A DNA stretch of 38,564 nucleotides from an uncultured Clostridia bacterium (lineage in GTDB: Bacteria; Bacillota; Clostridia; Saccharofermentanales; Saccharofermentanaceae), in the NCBI GenBank assembly GCA_947304405.1, contig CAMZBB010000016.1, forward strand, positions 1-38,564, in the 5' to 3' direction. The notes beneath the pieces were generated by a model. The model saw only the letters and a list, made by a program, of their open reading frames with translations, was not told the origin of the DNA and made no database searches. Position 1 is the first letter of the stretch; every line of letters begins with the position of its first letter. This document shows positions 34,339 through 38,564 of the stretch, piece by piece. A program made the translations under genes and the position numbers.

Positions 34339-35493
34339 TTAAGCCTTTACTGAATTCTCGATTGCCTGCTTAAGATCTGCGATGAGATCTTCCACGTCTT
34401 CGATTCCTACCGAGAATCTGATGAGTTCGTCAACGATACCCACTTCTTTTCTGATTTCTGAGGGGATCGCCGCATGAGTCATCGTAGCCGGATGGCAAAC
34501 GAGTGATTCAACACCGCCAAGACTCTCAGCCAGCGTGATAAGTCCCAGGTTCTCGAAAAACTTCTTGTAGTCGTATTTATCGTTCAGGACGAATGAGATC
34601 ATCGCGCCTGCTCCGTCAGCCTGTTTTTTCTGGACTTCATAACCCGGATCTGATTCAAGGCCCGGATAGTAAACCTTGCTCACAAAGCCGCTGCCTGCCA
34701 GCCATCTGGCAATCTTTTCCGCATTGGCAACATGTCTGTCCATACGAACGCCCAGAGTCTTGATGCCGCGGATGATAAGAAAGCTGTCCCAGGGAGCGAG
34801 CACTCCGCCAATGGCGTTCTGAAGATAATAAAGTCTGTCAGCAAGTGCCTTGTCTTTAACAACGACAAAACCTGAGATAGTATCAGAATGACCACCAAGA
34901 TACTTTGTTCCGCTGTGGATGACGATATCCGCGCCGAGCGTCAGAGGACGCTGCAGATAAGGCGTGAGGAAAGTGTTGTCTACTATAGTGAGCTTGCCGT
35001 GCTTTTTAGCGATCTTGGAAACGGCTTCAATATCAGTAATGGTAAGAAGCGGGTTTGCCGGCGTCTCAATATATACGGCCTTTACGTCATCATCAATGGC
35101 GGCCTCAACAGCTTCAAGATCTGAAGTGTTTACGATCTTATAGGTTATATTGAAGTTCTTGAATACGTTATCCAGGATCCTGAAAGTTCCGCCGTAGATG
35201 TTGTCTGATACGACGAGCTTGTCACCGCTCTTGAAAAGAGACAGAACAGTGTTAATTGCTGCAAGGCCTGAAGCAAAAGCCAGACCATATTTTCCTTCCT
35301 CAAGATCTGCGATAAGTTTCTCAAGTGCAGCTCTGGTAGGATTGCCGGTTCTGGAATACTCCCAACCTCTGTTCTTGCCGAGACCGTCCTGTTTATAGGT
35401 AGAAGTCTGATAAATGGGAACGTTAACTGCGCCCGTTACTTCATCTCCGTCAATACCACCGTGTATAAGTAAAGAATTTCTTTTAATGCTCAT
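34339..35493 (-). CDS. mccB: Cystathionine gamma-lyase/synthase (MccB-like)
   Basis: A 384-residue PLP enzyme of the Cys/Met-metabolism family. The PLP lysine is Lys197 in HSGTKYLGGHSD, with cofactor contacts EYSRTGNPTR, FASGLAAI and YIETPANP. Next to an MccA-like gene it probably splits cystathionine to cysteine (reverse transsulfuration); a gamma-synthase or methionine gamma-lyase activity cannot be excluded. It is the first gene of the operon, behind a leader peptide and attenuator. AAGGA lies 8 bases before the ATG. Confidence 0.88.
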   Translation of the reverse strand: MSIKRNSLLIHGGIDGDEVTGAVNVPIYQTSTYKQDGLGKNRGWEYSRTGNPTRAALEKLIADLEEGKYGLAFASGLAAINTVLSLFKSGDKLVVSDNIYGGTFRILDNVFKNFNITYKIVNTSDLEAVEAAIDDDVKAVYIETPANPLLTITDIEAVSKIAKKHGKLTIVDNTFLTPYLQRPLTLGADIVIHSGTKYLGGHSDTISGFVVVKDKALADRLYYLQNAIGGVLAPWDSFLIIRGIKTLGVRMDRHVANAEKIARWLAGSGFVSKVYYPGLESDPGYEVQKKQADGAGAMISFVLNDKYDYKKFFENLGLITLAESLGGVESLVCHPATMTHAAIPSEIRKEVGIVDELIRFSVGIEDVEDLIADLKQAIENSVKA

Positions 35494-35515
35494 TTGTTTG
35501 TCCTTCTTTCAGTAG

Positions 35516-35548
35516 AAATAAAAAGCCCGGGATCAGATTTCCCGGGCT
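35516..35548 (-). terminator. Attenuator terminator before the mccB-like gene
   Basis: AGCCCGGGA and TCCCGGGCT (35524-35548) form a perfect 9-base stem with a 7-base loop, followed on the minus strand by TTTTTATTTC. It lies upstream of the first operon gene and downstream of the leader ORF. The segment ACAGCCCG leading into its 5' arm (35543-35550) can pair with CGGGCTGT at 35626-35633 in the leader ORF. Confidence 0.85.
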
Positions 35549-35570
35549 GTTAAGTCAGATGCTTTTTTAG

Positions 35571-35669
35571 TTAACATCGAATATCGTCAAGGCGCATTCC
35601 TGTGCAGTCAAACGCCGAGCCCGATACAGCCCGTAATACATGCATTCGACAACACATCATCTTATTCAT
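35571..35669 (-). CDS. Cysteine leader peptide of the mccB operon (32 residues)
   Basis: ATG at 35669 follows GGAGG with seven-base spacing. The peptide opens MNKMMCCRMHVLRAV, with tandem cysteines at 6-7 and further cysteines at 22 and 32, and five methionines in all. A perfect terminator follows 23 bases after its stop. A ribosome halted at Cys6-Cys7 would cover bases to about 35637, leaving the antiterminator segment at 35626-35633 free. This is the layout of transcription attenuation responding to cysteinyl-tRNA. Confidence 0.8.
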   Translation of the reverse strand: MNKMMCCRMHVLRAVSGSAFDCTGMRLDDIRC

Positions 35670-35697
35670 ATTGTGCCTCCTTCAATCTGATGAACAC

Positions 35698-35730
35698 ATT
35701 ATAGCCTAATTACCTACTATGTCAATAGGT
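35698..35730 (-). promoter_or_regulatory. Promoter and Rrf2-type operator of the mccB operon
   Basis: TTGACA (35720-35725), a 16-base spacer and TATAAT (35698-35703) on the minus strand, near consensus. The 19-base repeat ACCTA-N9-TAGGT (35712-35730) covers the -35 box, a repressor position. It is shared with the ECF gene promoter. Confidence 0.78.
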
Positions 35731-35735
35731 TTATC

Positions 35736-35769
35736 TTGATTTACCTACTGACCTTTAGGTATAATAGGT
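35736..35769 (+). promoter_or_regulatory. Promoter and operator half-sites of the Rrf2 gene
   Basis: TTGATT (35736-35741), an 18-base spacer and TATAAT (35760-35765). ACCTA at 35743, ACCTTTAGGT at 35751-35760 and TAGGT ending at 35769 give overlapping ACCT/AGGT half-sites inside the promoter, consistent with autorepression. Confidence 0.68.
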
Positions 35770-35794
35770 AAAAAGGAATTTGGAGGTTGGTCAA

Positions 35795-36190
35795 ATGATT
35801 TCCACCAGGGGTAGATACGCATTAAGGGTAATGATAGACCTGGCCGAGAATAACACCGGCGAACACATCCCGCTCAAGGACATAGCCGAAAGACAGGAAA
35901 TCTCAAAGAAGTACCTTGAGATAATAGTTAAGGATATGGTTACAGGCGGTCTGATCGTCGGAGCCAGCGGAAAAGGCGGCGGCTATAAGCTCGTCAAGAA
36001 ACCCGAAAAATACACAGTCGGCGAGATCTTGGAGTTAATGGAAGGAACACTCAATTCAGTAGTATGCCTGGCCGACAAGAAATACAAGTGCGACAGAAAG
36101 AAGATCTGCAAGACTCTTCCCATGTGGAAAGAGTTTGACGGGATCGTTCACGACTATTTCTACGGAAAGAAACTTACTGATCTTCTTTAA
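35795..36190 (+). CDS. Rrf2-family transcriptional regulator
   Basis: A 131-residue winged-helix regulator: the N-terminal MISTRGRYALRVMIDLAEN, recognition helix ISKKYLEIIVKDM and wing GASGKGGGYKL are typical of Rrf2. Cysteines at 91, 99 and 105 lie where IscR binds a [2Fe-2S] cluster (92, 98, 104), so a cluster-sensing form is possible; CymR, the cysteine regulator of Bacillus, lacks them as I recall. It is divergent from the sulfur operon, and ACCT/AGGT sites occur in both promoters, so it is the likely repressor. ATG at 35795 has GGAGG 8 bases before it; a TTG at 35780 is rejected. Confidence 0.93.
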   Translation: MISTRGRYALRVMIDLAENNTGEHIPLKDIAERQEISKKYLEIIVKDMVTGGLIVGASGKGGGYKLVKKPEKYTVGEILELMEGTLNSVVCLADKKYKCDRKKICKTLPMWKEFDGIVHDYFYGKKLTDLL

Positions 36191-36191
36191 C

Positions 36192-36998
36192 TCAAGAACC
36201 AAAGCTTTCTTTTGCTTTTTGAGCAGTAAGTTTCCTTTTTTCCAAAGTCTTTTCAAACATCATGTCAGCAGCCTGAGGGAACAAGTCGTAAATGACCTTT
36301 GTTCCCTCTTCTGTTATTCCGCCCTTTGTAGCAACCCTGTTTACGGCATCTTCAAAAGACATTTTCTTTTCAAGCATCAGTTCTCCTGTTGCGCTCATGG
36401 TCTTTAATACCATGGAAACTATCTGCTCACGCGGTATCTCAGTATGCTTTTGAGCACTGTTGCAGATAACATCGAATATTGAAGCTATAAAACCGGGCAT
36501 GCAGCTGACAAGTTCAGATCCCATGCCGACTTCATTTTCAGGCAGTTCGATCACATCTCCGACCGTCTTAAGAAGTGATTCAAGGATCTTCTTATCCTCA
36601 TCCGTTACCTTTTCGTTGTAACAGACGATCGTCTGGGAGCGGTCTATCTCCGCGGTCAGGCTGGGAATTACTTTTGCAGTCTTGTGTTCAACAACCTTTT
36701 CGATCATGTCAAAAGTAATGCTGCCGTTCAAAGTAACTAAAAGAGCATCTTTCTTAAGTTCCGGACCGATTTCAGCCAGAACGTCTTTTAGGTCAACCGG
36801 ACGGATGCAGACGAAAACGATATCACAGTTTACTGCGACTTCCCTGTTGCTGCTTATTACGGCTATTTCTTCAGCTTCTCCGAGTTTTTCCGAAGTCCTG
36901 TTTGCTACGTACAGTTCTTCTTTCCTGATGCCAGAACCGGAAAACTTCCAGAGCAGCATCTTTCCCATGCTTCCGTAACCGATTATCCCAACCTTCAT
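36192..36998 (-). CDS. Pyrroline-5-carboxylate reductase family protein
   Basis: A 268-residue dehydrogenase with the Rossmann start MKVGIIGYGSMGKMLLWKF and a C-terminal dimerisation domain containing ELVSCMPGFIASIFDVIC and RVATKGGITEEG, which matches the ProC pattern (vaspGGtT). Either the last step of proline synthesis or the related ComER/ProI-type role is possible; I cannot decide. Its stop is one base from that of the opposing Rrf2 gene. TATAAT at 37030-37035 and GAGGGATC precede the start. Confidence 0.82.
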   Translation of the reverse strand: MKVGIIGYGSMGKMLLWKFSGSGIRKEELYVANRTSEKLGEAEEIAVISSNREVAVNCDIVFVCIRPVDLKDVLAEIGPELKKDALLVTLNGSITFDMIEKVVEHKTAKVIPSLTAEIDRSQTIVCYNEKVTDEDKKILESLLKTVGDVIELPENEVGMGSELVSCMPGFIASIFDVICNSAQKHTEIPREQIVSMVLKTMSATGELMLEKKMSFEDAVNRVATKGGITEEGTKVIYDLFPQAADMMFEKTLEKRKLTAQKAKESFGS

Positions 36999-37029
36999 AT
37001 TGATCCCTCACAAGCTTATTTTTCGTACC

Positions 37030-37035
37030 ATTATA
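37030..37035 (-). promoter_or_regulatory. -10 box of the P5CR-like gene
   Basis: TATAAT on the minus strand, with TTTACT about 16 bases further upstream. It lies just after the terminator of the preceding operon. Confidence 0.5.
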
Positions 37036-37055
37036 CTTTTCCTTTTGCAAAAGTA

Positions 37056-37095
37056 AAAAGGCAGTGGTTCACCATGACGAAAACCACCGCCTTTT
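37056..37095 (-). terminator. Terminator after the AhpD-like gene
   Basis: AAAAGGC-A-GTGGTT and AACCAC-C-GCCTTTT form a long stem with one mismatch and a 12-base loop; T-rich sequence follows on the minus strand. It closes the alcohol dehydrogenase/AhpD-like pair. Confidence 0.8.
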
Positions 37096-37119
37096 CTAAG
37101 ATTGAAGGACGAAAATTGA

Positions 37120-37674
37120 TTATTTGATCGCCTCACGCCATGTTGCCGGCTTGAACTCTCCGAGCAAAGGCAGAAGTCTCTTATCTACGTCGATCTTGAA
37201 TACTGCGTTGAAGTTGTTAGTTGCGATCATCTGTCCAGCGAAGCCTACGATAACAACGAGTTCCTGATCGTTGAAGAATTTTCTGAGCTTATCGAAAAGC
37301 TCGTCTGAAACTGCTGTAGGATTCTTTACATACTGCTCAGCAAGTTCTGTAAGTACAGTTTCCTTCTCGTCATATACGAGGTTTGCGGGATCAAGGCCCA
37401 ATCCCTTAACGTCACTGATAAAGAAAAGTGAGCAGAGCTGGCATGAGTTTGTTGTGGAAATCTTATGTGCAAAAAGAATGGCATCCTTCTCTCCGATTAC
37501 TTCAACCAGACGGTTCCATGATGTATACCATGCCATGTAAGCATCGTAAGTTGCAGCGTCGTTGAGAAGTCCTTTCTTCATGTTGGTTACTGCGTTGCGG
37601 CCGGCGAGCTCATCATAGCGCTCCTTCTCGGCACCTGTCGCTTCGTTCTGTTCTACCAGTTTAATTCTAGCCAT
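37120..37674 (-). CDS. Carboxymuconolactone decarboxylase/AhpD-like protein
   Basis: A 184-residue, mostly helical protein with the redox pair Cys78-x-x-Cys81 in KISTTNSCQLCSLFFISD, the AhpD-type active site. Such proteins reduce hydroperoxides or partner thiols. The C-terminal half (about 110-165) repeats the helical fold without cysteines. AAGGAG precedes the ATG. It follows the alcohol dehydrogenase gene by 42 bases and shares its terminator, so the two likely act together, perhaps under oxidative or aldehyde stress. Confidence 0.85.
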   Translation of the reverse strand: MARIKLVEQNEATGAEKERYDELAGRNAVTNMKKGLLNDAATYDAYMAWYTSWNRLVEVIGEKDAILFAHKISTTNSCQLCSLFFISDVKGLGLDPANLVYDEKETVLTELAEQYVKNPTAVSDELFDKLRKFFNDQELVVIVGFAGQMIATNNFNAVFKIDVDKRLLPLLGEFKPATWREAIK

Positions 37675-37716
37675 TTTCTTGTTTCTCCTTTGCGATATTT
37701 TGTCTCGGTATTTAAT

Positions 37717-38564
37717 TTAAAGAGCAAGACGTAAGATCTCTATAAATCTTGTCTTGTCGAGCGGGACGTAGTGTCCTACGCTGCCGCCTGCTGTTGCGCG
37801 CTCTGCCATGACCTCAAAGTCTTTGTCATCGATCCCAAGTTCGGATAAATGAGTCTTAAGTCCTAACTTTTTGAAGAATCGCTCCAATTCTTCAGATAAC
37901 AGAAGCGCACGTTCTTTTTCTGAATAGTCATACGGGTCCTTTCCGTAGACTCTGCTTGCAAGAAGCGCAAGCCTCCAGGGCTTTACATCTGACATATATT
38001 TGGTCCATGCCGTGAATACGACCGCCATGCCTTCACCGTGAGTAATGTTGTACTGGGCTGACAGTTCGTGTTCGATACGGTGTGACCCCCAATCGGCTCT
38101 TCTTCCGGCATCAAGGAAATTATTGTGTGATACCGAAGCCAGCCACTGAAGTTCTGCTCTTGCGTTTATGTCTTTGGGATCATCGATGAGTCTTTGAGCA
38201 TTTACGAGAAGTGCCCTCACCGCGCCCTCGATAAGATAGTCCGTCGTGTCTGAATTCTTCTCATCGGAAAAATATCTTTCAAGAAGATGAGACAGAACGT
38301 CTGCGATACCTACATATGTCTGATAAGCAGGAAGATTTACCGTATACCTCGGATTCATGATCGCAAACTTAGGTATTATCCGGTCATCTTCAAAACCTTT
38401 CTTCCACTCTCCATATGAGAGGATCGCACAGTTGGATGTCTCGGAACCGCTCGATGCCGTTGTCGCGATCACTCCGATGTTAAGGACATTTTCGGGAGCT
38501 ATACCCTTATCGAAGAAATCCCAGACATCGCCATCGTACGGTATACCGAGAGCTATCGCCTTGG
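37717..38564 (-). CDS. Iron-containing alcohol dehydrogenase (partial, N-terminus outside window)
   Basis: The C-terminal 281 residues of a group III alcohol dehydrogenase related to BdhA/YugJ butanol dehydrogenases. TTASSGSETSN is the nucleotide-side motif; GIADVLSHLLERY gives the first metal ligands (Asp, His) and HRIEHELSAQYNITHGEGMAVVF the remaining histidines. It should reduce aldehydes with NAD(P)H. The reading frame is open to the window edge, so the true start lies past 38564; a GTG at 38472 is internal. Confidence 0.92.
   Translation of the reverse strand, partial: KAIALGIPYDGDVWDFFDKGIAPENVLNIGVIATTASSGSETSNCAILSYGEWKKGFEDDRIIPKFAIMNPRYTVNLPAYQTYVGIADVLSHLLERYFSDEKNSDTTDYLIEGAVRALLVNAQRLIDDPKDINARAELQWLASVSHNNFLDAGRRADWGSHRIEHELSAQYNITHGEGMAVVFTAWTKYMSDVKPWRLALLASRVYGKDPYDYSEKERALLLSEELERFFKKLGLKTHLSELGIDDKDFEVMAERATAGGSVGHYVPLDKTRFIEILRLAL

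Noticed and set aside
35500-35720. SAM riboswitch or T-box before the sulfur operon
   Set aside because: I find no T-box TGG-A-CC bulge sequence or SAM-I core; the leader is explained by a Cys ORF plus terminator.
38458-38472. Complete alcohol dehydrogenase starting at 38472
   Set aside because: The codon is an internal GTG; the frame stays open with family-like sequence to the window edge.

Overview
The window (about 38.6 kb, moderate GC) reads as the chromosome of an anaerobic, plant-fibre-degrading member of the Bacillota, class Clostridia, probably gut or rumen. The reasons are Gram-positive style Shine-Dalgarno sites and promoters, a YesM/YesN two-component pair beside LplABC-type sugar permeases, a GGGtGRT/NifU-like pair, rubrerythrin, an Rrf2 regulator and a meso-DAP dehydrogenase. 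Genus cannot be fixed from the sequence alone. I saw no rRNA, tRNA, CRISPR array, insertion sequence or prophage. Genes are tightly packed, and no gene-free stretch exceeds 300 bases (the longest, 28667-28927, holds a leader peptide and attenuator).

Region 1 (1-3800): partial rubrerythrin, a DMT-family transporter, an NhaC-type antiporter that overlaps it tail to tail, and a small VWA protein behind nested inverted repeats. Region 2 (3808-13700) is an arabinoxylan-oligosaccharide locus: GH51 arabinofuranosidase, a divergent AraC regulator, a GH43 enzyme and a type-B carboxylesterase, facing YesL (DUF624), two sugar ABC permeases and their solute-binding lipoprotein. The hydrolases lack signal peptides, so imported oligosaccharides are probably trimmed inside the cell. 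The ABC ATPase is not in the window.

Region 3 (13814-20256) is a five-gene co-directional run: lipoprotein, HTH-like protein, membrane protein with a degenerate J-like domain, YesM kinase, YesN regulator. Region 4 (20290-24915) holds the GGGtGRT/scaffold pair, an MgtE magnesium transporter with an overlapping upstream ORF, and a membrane GGDEF protein. Region 5 (24916-28075) holds a 57-residue protein, an ATP-grasp enzyme, diaminopimelate dehydrogenase and an SGNH hydrolase.

Region 6 (28090-36190) is the most striking. It is a sulfur amino-acid locus: cystathionine lyase (MccB), cystathionine/cysteine synthase (MccA), methionine-type ABC transporter MetN-MetI without MetQ, a glutamate-cysteine ligase, a class II glutamine amidotransferase and a PHP protein, followed by an ECF transporter S component. 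Both the operon head and the ECF gene are preceded by a Cys/Met-rich leader ORF with its own strong ribosome site, then a terminator hairpin whose 5' arm can pair with a segment inside the leader ORF. Both promoters carry the same ACCT(A/G)-N9-TAGGT operator over the -35 box, and related sites sit in the promoter of the divergent Rrf2 regulator. This suggests a cysteine-starvation regulon with two layers of control: Rrf2 repression and leader-peptide attenuation. Region 7 (36192-38564) holds a P5C-reductase-like protein, an AhpD-like protein and a partial iron-type alcohol dehydrogenase.

Three further patterns deserve checking: four genes whose -10 box lies 6-7 bases before an ATG with no ribosome site (possible leaderless mRNAs); two genes whose ribosome site is complementary to a segment lying just upstream of their own promoter (possible insulation against read-through); and the mgtE upstream ORF, whose Asp-Asn-Pro codons can pair with the mgtE ribosome site.
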